A stretch of DNA of 64,000 nt from Neopestalotiopsis rosae. Its lineage: Eukaryota > Ascomycota > Sordariomycetes > Amphisphaeriales > Sporocadaceae. Positions 33,367-44,267 of this stretch are shown in pieces. How positions within the stretch are numbered: the first letter of the stretch is position 1; every line of letters begins with the position of its first letter. The notes beneath the pieces are model-generated. The model worked only from the letters and a program-made list of their open reading frames with translations. It ran no database searches and was not told the DNA's origin. Made by a program: the position numbers and the translations under genes. The stretch covers positions 1,550,001-1,614,000 of the forward strand of contig JALGAS010000009.1 in the NCBI GenBank assembly GCA_023078685.1. Reading direction: 5' to 3'.

Positions 33367-34654
33367 GCTGGGAAGAGGGCGACCAGCAGGAAGTGAAGTA
33401 GGACTGATGCGGAAAGGTCTTTGCTGCATGAATCTTTTCGCAGTTTATGTTGTATAGTTAAATCTTTTTCTTTTCCTTTTTTACGTGTCGCCGTGTTTAA
33501 CTGTAACATACTTGCTTATGCGAGGGAAAAGACGGCAGGTGCAAAGTCAATATGGTAGAAAGATTTAAGCACGATACTCTTCTGCTCAGCTGAATACCAG
33601 TCCCAAGCTTCTCGGCGATGCGCCATTGTATCGTTGCGTTCTCCCCGCAATACCAGGCTACATGTGATGCCCCTTCCTTAGCGGCGGGAGTGTGTACGGA
33701 GAATTTGGATCATCCGGCCCAACTGTTGATATTCGTGCTACCGGTAAACTTTGCTCCTCTATCACGAACGGCTCCAGGCGGGACGTTATTTTATTCTGTT
33801 CGTACATCTGTCGATATTCCTCGTTCCGGTATAAAGGAGCTGGACATCATAGGAACCGTGTCGTACGGCTGTGTATCACATAATTAGGCATCTCATAGGT
33901 GGCGTGTTCTCGTTCTCTTGTATCTGGCTGGGGATTGCCAGGAGCGACCTCGGACATGGGGTCGTACGGGATTGACGTTGTACATAATTGGCCTTTCCTT
34001 CAATGGTGTTACGGAACACTTTCGACCTGTTTTCGACTGTCTCGGTCGTGGGAGCTGGTACAGAAATCGTGGGAGTTGGTGCCGGCACTAGAGTGCTCGT
34101 ACAAGAGGCTGCAGATGGTGTTCCTACGAGTTCTGTCTACCGTGAGATTGCTGAAAAACAGTAACCTCGCCGCTGAAGACATCCAGAATCGCACGCTTAA
34201 ATGGTTGTGCGACATGACTGAATTGATGCATTGTCCATCCTCAGCAATTTTCTTGATATAATATACGGGTAGTGGGAGGGAAGTCATATGTTAGTATTCT
34301 TCCACGAGCTGACCGATACACGTATCAATATTCCTATAGATAACGACCTTGGCTGTGCGGATGCTGGTAGCCGACAGCCATACCGTGGCTGTGGTGGCTT
34401 GTTGTCAGCATCCCGATCTATCATGGCTGCCTAAATGCCATCCTCGTACGAAGCCGCGAATGGGTGTAATCCAACGGTACATGTACTTGGATTCTTTACG
34501 CTACCAACATACGCACCTTCACACCGAAAGCCTACATATCTACATTTCCGAAAGGAGAACCCTTCGACATACTTCGACCGTAGCTATTCACTTGGAATCA
34601 GTAACCTTGTTATATACATCGATAATTTGTGCTGTCGGCCAAGCTTGATTTGAC
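33367..34654. other. Intergenic stretch with unrecognised short frames
   Basis: Frames such as 33618-33887 and 33899-34261 (plus) are open but lack family motifs. A frame near 34003-34160 reads FSTVSVVGAGTEIVGVGAG but stops soon after. I could not connect these to the hydrolase pseudogene that follows. Confidence 0.35.
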
Positions 34655-36088
34655 ATGGATCATTCTCGAATACGGTGGCTTCTGCTCGCCGTTGCAGTTA
34701 TGGGCCTGCTCGTTGGCCAGAGCTTTGCGGTGGACATTACGGACTTCGATTGGGAATCCATCACGCCAAGCTCGACACTCTCCTACAAGCCATGCTATTA
34801 GGATCTAGAATGTGCGCGTCTGTTGGTACCGTTGGATTGGCAGAACTCCAAAGTTGGCCATAATGTCACCCTAGCAATCGCGAAACTGCCGGCTACCGTT
34901 GCCGAAAGTGATTCTGCGTTCGGTAGCACTTTGTTTACGAACCCGGGGGGTCCGGGTAGATCGGGGGTTAGCCATATCGTTCACAGCGGCCGCCAGTTGC
35001 AGAACATCGCTGGCGGCCAGTACGAGATCCTTAGCTGGGATCCGCGCGGGGTCGGGTTTACGACGCCCAGAGCAGACTGCTATGATGGAGATATTGCGGC
35101 CCGCGATGTCGCCGCCATTTAGGTCAGTGCTTCTTCACTGTTTTATTGTGGACAAATTTCCTCGCCACAAACGAGTTCGCCTTTATTATATTCGTGCTTA
35201 ACTATCGAATAGATAAATGCAATTGGGCCTTTGGATGCCAGTGATGACGCTTTTAGACGGCGATGGGCTGCAGCAAAGGCCGCTGGTAAACTGTGTGAGA
35301 CAACTATGACGGAAGGCTCCATTCTCCCCTACCTGTCTACTGCGAGCGTGGTAAGAGATATGGTGGAGATACTCGACCAAATCCATGCGCTGAGATCGCC
35401 ACCCGCTCCTGAGTATAATTCCTTTAGTAGGGAAAAAGTCCTGAAGCCTGCGGATGCGCCGCGAATTATGTATTGGGGGTTTTCCTGTGAGTCTTATAAC
35501 GTTATTACCTTCTGGCCTTTCTTCTTCCTAATATCGTAAGCTGACACTCTGTTGTTGTATCTGGGATTAATTGACACATGTGAAACAAATGGATCCTTCT
35601 TGGGTAATACCTTTGCTTCGATGTATCCTGGCCGAGTAGGGCGCATGATTCTCGATAGCATCCTCGATGCTGATGACTATGTCAAGGGTGTAAGTCCACG
35701 TACTCTTTATAACGACCTATGGTATATCGTTTAACGAAAGATCAAGACATTCTTATCCAACCTCCAAGATGCCGAAGACATTGTGGACGATTTCTATAGA
35801 GGATGCTTTGATCCGGATCACGATTGCTCCTTGAAAAGACCGTCGGATACTCAATGGGAAGATATCAAGAAGAGAGTAGAAGATTTCATAACACTGACGA
35901 ATCAGGAACCCATTACCATTATCGAAAACCACGAGATCACACTAATTACTGGAGCTGATATCCGCCGGGCCTTCATCGCCCCTCTCTACGCACCCGTCGA
36001 TCTCTTCGTGCACCTGTCCAACTTACTGTTCTTCCACTGTTACGAGAGGACCTTTCTGAGTCTGTCTGCCACGTCGGCAATGAACTAA
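34655..36088 (+). pseudogene. Secreted alpha/beta hydrolase (TAP-like) relic
   Basis: From ATG 34655 a signal peptide (RWLLLAVAVMGLLVGQSFA) leads into a serine hydrolase of the tripeptidyl-aminopeptidase-like group. Visible are CARLLVPLDW, TNPGGPGRSGVSHI (oxyanion region), ILSWDPRGVG, MYWGFS before an intron with YG-SFLGNTFASMYPGRV after it (nucleophile motif GxSxG), and ILDADDYV. Three in-frame stops interrupt it: TAG 34799-34801, TAG 35120-35122 and TAA 35732-35734. Each can be explained by CAG or CAA to TAG or TAA. The second intron (from GTGAGT at about 35488) lacks the AG expected just before ATGGATCC at about 35588; the sequence reads CAA there. Homology ends near 36030 without the C-terminal catalytic His region. 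Confidence 0.75.
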
Positions 36089-37489
36089 TCAGTGCATATT
36101 CTACGAGATATATAGTATGTAGCGCGCCCAAAAACTTGCTGTGCTTTTAGGTAATTTTGGCTATGGGTCGACCATGCAGCCAGCAATGATTAGTGCACAC
36201 ACCCATTACACCCAGGCTATTTCCCTAGAGGGCAACTGACAGATCCATTTCTCAAGTTTCTGTCCTGACTCCAATTTGAGCCCAAAGACTAGTCCATTCT
36301 AGCCTTTCATGGTTAGGGGAAAACCCATGTGGATGGAGCCATTTCGCGCGTTGTGCATAATTAGGGTGGAGCCTAGATTTCGCAATTAGCGTCAGGCATG
36401 GAGTTTCAGATGTAACGGGCGGCAACAACATCCACAAATTGCTCTTATTAGTCCCCGCACTTCTAGCACTAGCTAGGGAGCAGCAACTTTACGTGCACGT
36501 TGGGGTCAAATCGATACATTCTGAGAAGAACCACTTTTCCATTACTCTATACAAGGCTACACAATCCAATACCCTGCACAGGAGAGTCGTAGGAGGATCC
36601 AGCAGGACGTGTCTCGACACGATGCTTTCCGATTTACTGACGGTCATAGAGTCATAAGCGCCAACAAACGTGCCTGGGTGACTGGCGGATTTCGCGCCAG
36701 ACGTGGCTAACAACTTGAGACTGGGGAGTAGTAATGCCATACTGATCGAGGCTGCAAAGACTCGAGGGGGTGGGCTACCTACGTTGAAGCAGGGAAAAGA
36801 GAGTGACGATTCGCAGGCAGGTTGGGCAAATCAGCGCCAATGAGGAAGCTGCATGCATCACGACATCTGTACTGCGAGACGCAAACATAGCGTCGACCCT
36901 CGAAGTTGGTTTCTTATGCACACGATTCATCGCGATGTCAACCGTCGGTTCCAAGCGATACAGGAGCACTGGTGCGCTGGCCCTCACGAAAAGCCTGAGA
37001 TTCATCTATCGTGGTTCCCGCGTACATGTGAACCTACGCCAGGTGAGATACGCGCATTGCATTAGACAATTGGGACCATGCTGCTTGGAGCTTTGGCGCC
37101 GCATCCAAAATGGCTAAGGTTAGCTTTTTGGAGCATCCTATCCCTTTCAATTGGAGCTAGCAATAATAGCGCCGCAAGCAGCCTGGGCGACCATACCATT
37201 TACTAGCATCTGGATGTTCAAGACCTCAATCAATAATCAGCAAAAGCAACCAGGTAAGTTCGTCACTGCTAAATATGCCGTGGTGGTCGAGACATTGTAA
37301 ACAAGGACCATGCATGCGCCTACGCGCCGACGGGGACCAGGAGCGCTGCGATATGAAAACTTCTGAGGAATAGCTTAAGTTATGCTCTATTATTAGAAGT
37401 GCACTATTGTTGTTGTCACATATGTAGGATACAATACGTCCCAAAATCCTATTGAACGAAAACGTAAAAACCCGGGCATCAAACGTTGA
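36089..37489. other. Repeat-derived and gene-poor stretch
   Basis: About 36190-36310 resembles 13880-14000: CTATTTCCCTAGAGGGCAACT, then shared AAGTTTC and CTGACTCCAATTTGAGCCC versus CTAACTCCGATTCAGGCCC. The rest shows only short frames, none recognisable. Confidence 0.45.
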
Positions 37490-38080
37490 TGCGCTCTCCT
37501 GTAGATAAGCTTGCGGCCGCCCGCCCGGTAGTAGGATCGGTGACGATTTGATGACTATGCAAGGCTTTAATGGTCGCCGTTTTCTTTTGCATATTCTTTT
37601 GCGTGTTTGAGTCAGTGACAATAGCATTGACAGAAGTATAAAAACGTAGTTGCGATGCGATTGTAGCGGGGTCTACCATGGCATTTATCGGAGCTAGCCG
37701 TTCAGGTACAAATCTAGCCGTTTCGTATGCAGCCACGATCTTTTTAGTAGAGAAGCGGGGTTTAGCCAACCAAACTACTGCTAAATCGAGTTGCGCTTGC
37801 CTGAAAACGCAGCACTGCCGTTACGACCAACGTGCCCTGGCCGTTTGGAAGTGGGGTTAGGCGATTAATATTGTCCGCTGGCTGCTCTCACTAGCAATTG
37901 AATTCCAGTTCGTGTAGACCGGCATCATATGGTCACTGTCCGTCCTAAAACATCCTCCAAGCAATATGAAATGCCTACATCCGCGCGACTGGTTGTGTTC
38001 ATCAGAACCTTTTCAACGTCTACTGTCGCACTGGACTGGATGGAAATCGTCGCTGCCTTGCGAATTCTGTGCAGTTCAGA
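37490..38080 (-). repeat. Dispersed repeat R3, copy 3 (inverted)
   Basis: Read on the minus strand it matches copy 1 from ATTTCCATCC..GTGCGACAGTAGACG through GGCATTTCAT, the GGACGGACAGTGACCATATG block and HSHQIVTDPTTGRA. The coding-type block is the best preserved of the three: ATISIQSSATVDVEKVLMNT and RADVGISYCLEDVLGRTVTI are open. It ends near 37490 shortly after the CGGGCGGGCGGCCGC block, so it lacks the 3' third of copies 1 and 2. Confidence 0.7.
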
Positions 38081-38374
38081 TTAACTTGCTTACGCCTGTA
38101 AGTTGTTGGGGCCATATTCAGATTTTCTTCATACTGCTCCAGAATGCGTCAACTTCCCAAGGCCGACGGGCCCATTTTCAAGCCATCAGGTGGTATCAGA
38201 AATCTGATTACAGTATATCGACCCTAAGTTAGTTAATATAGTTATAGTGAGGAATATGATACACTATCACGTCGTGATGCCTGGGCGCTGCCATAAGGAA
38301 CCCATAAACCGATGGAGAGGGAAATGACTCTCCTGTCATCGCGCGAAAATTTTCTAAATTTTATTTCTACCTCC

Positions 38375-38985
38375 TCACCAAGTCCCAACTAGATAGGTGT
38401 TCGAATTTCCTTCTATCTGCTTAATACCCTCAATATGGACACCATCGAACCAGGACACGCGGTCTTTCGTAAACTGCTCCCACTGCGGCTTCAATTTCGT
38501 CTCGTGCAGACTCAAATCATCCACGCTACCAATTCGCAAGATGGGAATGCTGGGAAATGCCGAGCTGATGCGGTACATGAGAGTGCCGCACGTAGAGCAG
38601 AAGTAGTCGGTCATGGTGGTGTCTGGTCGAATTGGCGTGACGTTGTTGGCCCAGCTCTTGAGGTTGTCCCGCCCGCGCACGTGCGTCAGGTGTTTATCAT
38701 CGATTGCGAAGTTTGATGCGAACATACTCGCAGTAAGTTTGCGGCAATCCACACAGTTGCACACGAAAGTGTTGACCAGCCCAGGGCCCTCGGTTGGCTA
38801 AGGAGCATCGTTAGAGAGCATGAATAGGTCGAGTGGAAAGGGTATGCACTCACAAAGGCTAGTTGAACGGTACCACACATACAAGTCGCTGTTGCATTGC
38901 CATCGTGGTAACCACGATCCTCGGCGACGCTGTTGTTCGCGACGTAGGGTTTAGTCTTATCAGCGGCGGCGAATCCGGTGGACAT
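38375..38985 (-). CDS. GFA-type (CENP-V/GFA domain) zinc protein
   Basis: Two exons (38985-38854 and 38797-38375, 56-bp intron with a GTGAGT donor) encode 184 aa. The GFA fold is shown by its zinc ligands: C35 and C37 (CMCG), C57, C59 and C62 (FVCNCVDCRK), and C111 and C114 (YFCSTCG), in the usual order. The family is named after glutathione-dependent formaldehyde-activating enzyme, but most fungal members are of unknown substrate. No signal peptide, so probably cytosolic. The frame is complete with no defects, which makes it one of the few clearly healthy single-copy genes here. The gene just upstream is not evident. Confidence 0.85.
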
Positions 38986-39479
38986 TGCGTGGTCTTCTTA
39001 TTTTCGATAGAGGTTTGTCGGAGTTTGAGATGCTTGAATTCAGAGATTATGACGAGTGTTTACGGACGCAAGTGTTTTGGTTGCGGGGAACAATATGGAT
39101 TGCTTGACAGTATGGTAGTAAAGCTGACCTTGAGATGAGGAGTGTAGTATAGAATCAGCCCGCTCTTTATAGACCACAAGCTGGCAGTTTGATTCGGAGG
39201 AAAGCTAATGCCCCGCGCATACTCTGGAGTTCTCTCAATGTTGTCGTAGTTGCTGGTTTTCGGTTGGCTTCCGAGCACCCCATTGGAGATACTGCAGCAG
39301 GCTGTTGCCAGTTTAGTCTAGCTTAGATACTCACGTCAGCGTGACTCAGAGGCAGACATGCATAGATGCTCGTTTTTGGTTGAGCTGAAGGTCAGTCGAG
39401 TGACTTCCAACGTGCATGATCCATTTTGTGCGGTAAATACTTTTCTTCTGCTTCGTTCGAAAAAGCATGTGACATGAAC

Positions 39480-40060
39480 GGAGCTTCTTAAGCCATTGCT
39501 AGAACTGTCGTCGAAGCGTGGGACCCGTGCATCATCGTCGCTTATGTTGCTTTCTCGTTACGATGTTCATGTTCCGGCAGTCTGGTACACTAAACCACGA
39601 AAGTCAGGGGAGCTCCACAACATTCATACAATTTCGAAAGAGAACCCTTGTTGTCCGAAGCACAGAAGGGCATCCTAGTACACAACAGTATCCAAGGCAC
39701 AGAATAGTATCCCATCACAGAATAGTGTTCCACCACGGAACAGTATTCCAGAAGAGTATCCCAAAAGAATACCCCAGCACAGAAGTTATCCCAATACACA
39801 AGAGAATCTTAACAACAACCACTCTGCCTCCAACAGTCTAGAACGGACATCCTTCCGAAATACGACGATTGAGTAGAATATAATGATTATTTCAGAATGG
39901 CACCATCTCGACGTAGTCTTCTTTCCTGTATATCTATGCTACTCTTCCGTGTTAGGATACACTTCTGTGCCGGGATACTGTTCTATGCCTGGATACTGTT
40001 CTGTGTTAGAATACTCTTCTGTGCTGGGATATTTTTCTGTGTTGGGAACAAACGATGACT
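39480..40060. repeat. R4 dispersed repeat with 18-bp minisatellite
   Basis: A unique-looking head (39500-39650: TGTTGCTTTCTCGTTACGAT, then GTCAGGGGAGCTCCAC) is followed by degenerate 18-bp units of the type GAGTATCCCAGCACAGAA (39650-39820). After a spacer come inverted units AGGATACACTTCTGTGCC and the like (39945-40050). Heads of the same type occur at 41470 and 45240. The inverted arrangement of the two minisatellite blocks could form a hairpin. Confidence 0.65.
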
Positions 40061-41127
40061 TGACAAACTCGTTCCATTCCCGACAGCCTGCAACTTGTCA
40101 CATTAATAGCTAAGCTTTTGTACTAGGGAGCTGCTTACGTGACTGATCATTTTCGTACCCGTTCTGGGCTGGGAACCCCGAATTAGAGTTCTATTTGGGC
40201 TCCACCGCAAGCCATGTTGGTGCAAACTTGACCGCCCTTGGATAAGGACAAACACGCGGCTGCAACTGCAGTTCCAAGCTAGTTACAGACCCGAGCCAGG
40301 CAGATCTTGGGGTTCATATAAGAGAGCATTTGCAGCTCCATGGCCCGATCCTTCATCGAGCGGTCGGCATGCTTTTGGGCCATGCAATAAACATCCGTAC
40401 TGCGGTCCAACTTGGAAGTGCGAGTGGGCGAGCACGCTTGATGGAAGCCAGAAGGAGTTGAGTCATTTTCCCATGCCAGCTTTGCGCTGAACGCCCAAAC
40501 TTTGTCCCCACATGCCAAACAGCCATGGTCGCAAACATGTTGGTGCTTTTGTCTACCCCCGTCTGCCTTTTCTCAGAGGCGACTGTTCCATGCATTGGCG
40601 ACAATCAAGGATCAGGCTGATTATCGTCTGGTCCTACAGTAGCTGTGCTATGTGTTTGGATTGTTTTGATGTTGGTGCTCGTTGCCTGGTAGACACTCAC
40701 ATATTGATGTTGTCTGTTAGTTGTTTCAAGCTGTGACTTGAGTTGAGACTTTGTATACAAAGAAGGTATGTTTGGAAACATACAATCGCATCTACATGAA
40801 TATGAAGGAGCTACAATTTACAGAACCCAAAAGCTTTGCATAAATTCAAAAATTGCAACTCTAAGTGAACTCCCTGATGGTAACCCAATCTAGCTCGAAT
40901 GTTGTTCGACAAAGCCTTCCTCACCCGATCTGTCGCCAGGGCCAAACTCAATCAACATGGATGTTTTGTATGTGGAGATTCCATTATACGCTTCATAGGC
41001 CTGATATGCAACTTCACTCCATGAGTAGATTATAAATATATCGTGTTACTTTGCATGCTCTGCTGCCTTCTTGATCCTCTGCCGATCAAGACTCTGCTTC
41101 CTGTAGGAAAATCTTGTGAGTCCATTC
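40061..41127. other. Repeat-derived stretch without a gene
   Basis: About 40490-40720 shows loose similarity to 44640-44860 (GACAGCCATAGTC..TTGGTGCTTTTG, TTATCATCTGGTCCT type blocks), suggesting a further diverged repeat. No gene recognised. Confidence 0.4.
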
Positions 41128-41397
41128 TCAACGTAAGTCCTCCTCGTTTAGCAGTTTTCCAGCCAGGAGTTTCCCCATATGCGTTTTCTCGATCCCTTCA
41201 TTGTTGCGTCGAATTTTAGCCATCAGTTCATGCAAGAACTTGGCAGGACTGCACGTGTAGCGACCATTGTTTATGCACGAACCTGCCGCACAGCCAGGCG
41301 GTACGAAGCCATCCGCCTCAATCAAGGCATCACCGTTGACAGTTTCCCAGGTAAGGCAAAGGGTGTCACAGATTTGAGTGTATTCCTCGAGAGACAC
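41128..41397 (-). CDS. Coding-like fragment, Cys-containing (partial)
   Basis: The frame reads YTQICDTLCLTWETVNGDAL, GFVPPGCAAGSCINNGRYTC, SPAKFLHELMAKIRRNNEG and ends GKLLAGKLLNEEDLR. Composition is strongly protein-like and includes five Cys in two clusters. There is no ATG: an in-frame TAA lies just before the GTG at 41397, so this would be a 3' exon or a gene fragment. Family unknown. R4 repeat sequence begins just upstream (41440) and may have removed the 5' part. Confidence 0.35.
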   Translation of the reverse strand: MSLEEYTQICDTLCLTWETVNGDALIEADGFVPPGCAAGSCINNGRYTCSPAKFLHELMAKIRRNNEGIEKTHMGKLLAGKLLNEEDLR

Positions 41398-41439
41398 TTA
41401 TATCATGCTCTTTTAATACTGTACGCTATCAGCGTGTAT

Positions 41440-41830
41440 GATCGATAGTTATGACGTGGTAAAGACAGTTTCTTCTTCAGTCAATGCTGAAAGTGTCATA
41501 GAGACGCGAGATCCGTCCACCATTATCGCTTGTGTTGTTTTCCCGCTGCGATGGTCATGTCCCAACATATGGTACACTAAGAAGAGAAATGTCAGGGGAG
41601 CTCCACGACATGTATGCATTTCCGAAAGAGAATCCTTGTTGTCCGAAGGACAGAAGACTATCCAAGACACAAAAGAATATTCTGACACAGAAGTGTATCT
41701 CAGCTTCTTTAGAAACCATTTAATACAGCCTCAGCTCCCAGAGCCTGAATAAATGTGCCGCAGTACCTCGAAGGCCTGGGAGAGCGCAATACTGATAAGC
41801 AGGGGACCAGCATGGTTACAAAGCCGGCCA
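41440..41830. repeat. R4 dispersed repeat, copy 2
   Basis: Shares the head with 39500 and 45240 (GCTGAAAGTGTCATAGAGAC, then GATCCGTCCACCATTATCGC), the block GTCAGGGGAGCTCCACGACA, a few degenerate 18-bp units (41650-41700), and the tail GAGCCTGAATAAATGTGCCG with GATAAGCAGGGGACCAGCAT. The tail is also present at 53070-53150. Confidence 0.65.
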
Positions 41831-42408
41831 TAGCCTATGGAGTCGACAGTGTGTATCTTGACCATGTTGCAGAGCAACAGCAAAGGATTCAACCTAGCCC
41901 ATGTGGATCTTATAACCGTATTCCGCTACGCTAGTACAACGCTTTCCACTGGGTCCTTAGTTATGATCCGCCTCAGACAAACACAGTATAAGTTAGTATG
42001 GCACTGTGCATGATCTATTTTTGTGGAGATCATGTCCGACTCCCGTCCAAGGGCAGGAAGTGCTTGTTCGGATGCAGAATATGACACAGTAGATGATTGA
42101 CCTGATGACGCAGCGTTTGTATTTCACACCTCAAATGATACCGATACAAGATAACACTCAACACTCAAATAATGACAAGCAACTTTCCACTGACAGTCAG
42201 GACGAAGAACTTATGAATGAAGCGGGCGACTTACGATTGTCATCAAAAAGAAAAAAAAGAAAAAAAGCCGACATCACTGGGCGTATTGTGAAACTAAATG
42301 TCATCCACCAGCATTGACACATATAACTACGTGACGGAGTCAGCTCCGACTTTAGCTTTTAAGCAGAGATTGGGTTGATGACGTTCGCACGCGAAATGAG
42401 AACGCTGG

Positions 42409-42900
42409 TCATCGATTTGATTTGCCGTTTGCCCTACATTCCAAAGCATTCCAAAGCATTGTCTGCTCTGCTCTATACAGTACTCTACAGATAGAATCGG
42501 CGTGCACCCAGAATACATATGTGCTTGGCGACTGCTTTCTGATTCGATGCGCGTATTGGATGGCCACCTGGGATTTGCTTGATATGTCAAGTTAGAGAGG
42601 AAGATGGATAGAGGCAGCGTCATCGGAAACTCACCCGACCCCACCCAGGCCGACAAGGGCAGCACGGCTGCCTGGTGGGATAAAGGTATCATGCAGCCAC
42701 GTCGCAATATTCGTTCGCTCGATAAAGTCGGGGTCGGGTAGAAAAGGCACGGTCGAGAAGGGTTCGCGCCGTTGCGGTGGGTGGCGGCTCGGTTCGTGGA
42801 TGGGTTCGTGGATAGTGACGTTTAGGCTGCCGCCGGAAACGTGGGTCCCCGCAAAGACGGTCCGCCCAGCGACCCGCTCATACGTCGACGGTGGGTTCAT
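42409..42900 (-). pseudogene. Amputated NB-ARC NOD-like receptor with N-terminal amyloid-type motif
   Basis: Exon 1 (42900-42635) and exon 2 (42577-42409) flank a 57-bp GTGAGT..AAG intron and join in phase to 144 codons. Residues 12-30 (GRTVFAGTHVSGGSLNVTI) match the C-terminal motif of the neighbouring PNP protein. A linker follows, then FLPDPDFIERTNIATWL and the NB-ARC start: P-loop GLGGVGKSQ at 84-92, split by the intron, and YVFWVHAD. After about residue 116 the sequence no longer resembles NB-ARC and TGA follows at 42409-42411. The rest of the ATPase and the sensor repeats are missing. NLRs of this plan switch on an effector by templating an amyloid fold. It could still make a short motif-bearing peptide, but not a regulated receptor. 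Confidence 0.8.
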
Positions 42901-43217
42901 CGGGTCGGCATGTGGAGAGTCGGTAATAACAGAAGGGGTGGTATCCAGGAAAGATTCTTCAGAATTCGGTCATGAATGCCAATTTTATGACTTGCGAGCT
43001 GGCATGGAGAGTGAGTTTGTAATGGCTGTCAGTAGATCCCCCAATCCAGGGTGCGGCTGAGTCTGGCAGAAACCCCAGGCAGTCATCATGTCCCCGCACC
43101 AGCTAGAGCCTCGTCCAAGTCCCTGCTTACCTTCGTCTTCAAACATCTTCCCTTCGCTCAACCTCCCAATGATTTCATTCATCACAATCAGTATTAAATT
43201 GTCGTTCGATTTTTACC
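42901..43217. promoter_or_regulatory. Divergent promoter between NLR and PNP effector genes
   Basis: A 317-bp interval between two head-to-head start codons. It contains a CCAAT at about 43041 and a CT-rich tract (about 43110-43175) before ATG 43218. Head-to-head clustering of receptor and effector is usual for fungal amyloid NLR pairs and suggests joint regulation; the latter is inference. Confidence 0.5.
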
Positions 43218-44267
43218 ATGGCAGAACTCAATCCGGCCCATTACACCGTAGCGTGGATTGCCCCACTGGAAATCGAGACGCAGGCAGCTTTGCACATGCT
43301 GGACAAGAGGCACCGTGGCCGTTTCCCTGTTGCTCGCGGCGACGACTATGTTTTCTACGCAGGCATTATGGGTGGACACAATGTAGTTATTGCAACCCTA
43401 CCTGCTGGTCAGGAATATGGCACGGGATCGGCGGCCGCTCTAGCTAGTCAGGTCAAGAAGTTCTTTCCTAATATGTGGTTCGGCCTGCTCGTAGGTGTTG
43501 CCGCTGGTTTGCCAAAGCTCTCTGATGCCAGGCCACGAGATATCCGTCTAGGTGACGTTTTGGTTGCTCTTCCAGAAGGCGACAATGCTGGACTTATTGC
43601 ATATGACCTTGGCAAGGAGACTGGGAAGGATGGATTCCAGCTCTTACGTTTTGGACACGTCCTGGCCACTACTGAGACAATCGTCAGGTCAGCAATCGGA
43701 AGCATCAAGAACAACGCGCCGAATGATGCGGCAATTTTTCTTCCGTTGTACAACAAGATAAAGAACCAGGAGCATGCGACTGGGACATTCGCTGATCCGG
43801 GCCAGGACAACGATGTCCTGTACGAGACGAATGAGGCTGGTATCGAGCAAACGGTGACTCGAGAACGGAGACCAGATACAAGACGTACCCGTGTGTGGTA
43901 TGGACCAATAGGCTCTGGGGAGAAGCTCATGAAAGATGCACAGAAGAGAAATGAACTGAGAGATAGGTACAATGTCATTGGGCTCGAGATGGAAGCGGCC
44001 GGGACAATGAACCGTGTTCCTGTCGGAGTTGTCCGAGGCGTTTGTGATTACGGGGATGTACACAAGAATAAGGAATGGCAGCCATATGCAGCTGCTATGG
44101 CAGCCGCGTATGCCAAGGCTATTCTGCTAGAGATTCCGCCTAGGAAGATCCAGACGTCGGACAGTTTACAACCGCACGGAAATAACTTCACGGGGCCGAT
44201 CTCGGGACACAATGTATTTTCGGGAATGACCACATCAGGTGGAACGGTTAACTTGAATATCTCTTAG
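43218..44267 (+). CDS. PNP_UDP (nucleoside phosphorylase-fold) effector with C-terminal amyloid-type motif
   Basis: A single-exon gene of 349 aa. Residues about 9-320 form a nucleoside phosphorylase / nucleosidase fold as used in fungal NLR-associated proteins: YTVAWIAPLEIETQAALHML at the start, WFGLLVGVAAGLP (87-99), a GLEMEAAG motif near 255-262 (base/ribose-contacting glutamates), and RGVCDYGDVHKNKEWQPYAA. A short linker leads to residues 330-348, GHNVFSGMTTSGGTVNLNI, at the extreme C-terminus. This aligns without gaps to residues 12-30 of the divergent NB-ARC gene. The frame is intact with no stops. Expected role: soluble effector activated by NLR-templated aggregation, possibly cleaving purine nucleosides or nucleotides. 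The catalytic output is inference. Confidence 0.88.
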   Translation: MAELNPAHYTVAWIAPLEIETQAALHMLDKRHRGRFPVARGDDYVFYAGIMGGHNVVIATLPAGQEYGTGSAAALASQVKKFFPNMWFGLLVGVAAGLPKLSDARPRDIRLGDVLVALPEGDNAGLIAYDLGKETGKDGFQLLRFGHVLATTETIVRSAIGSIKNNAPNDAAIFLPLYNKIKNQEHATGTFADPGQDNDVLYETNEAGIEQTVTRERRPDTRRTRVWYGPIGSGEKLMKDAQKRNELRDRYNVIGLEMEAAGTMNRVPVGVVRGVCDYGDVHKNKEWQPYAAAMAAAYAKAILLEIPPRKIQTSDSLQPHGNNFTGPISGHNVFSGMTTSGGTVNLNIS

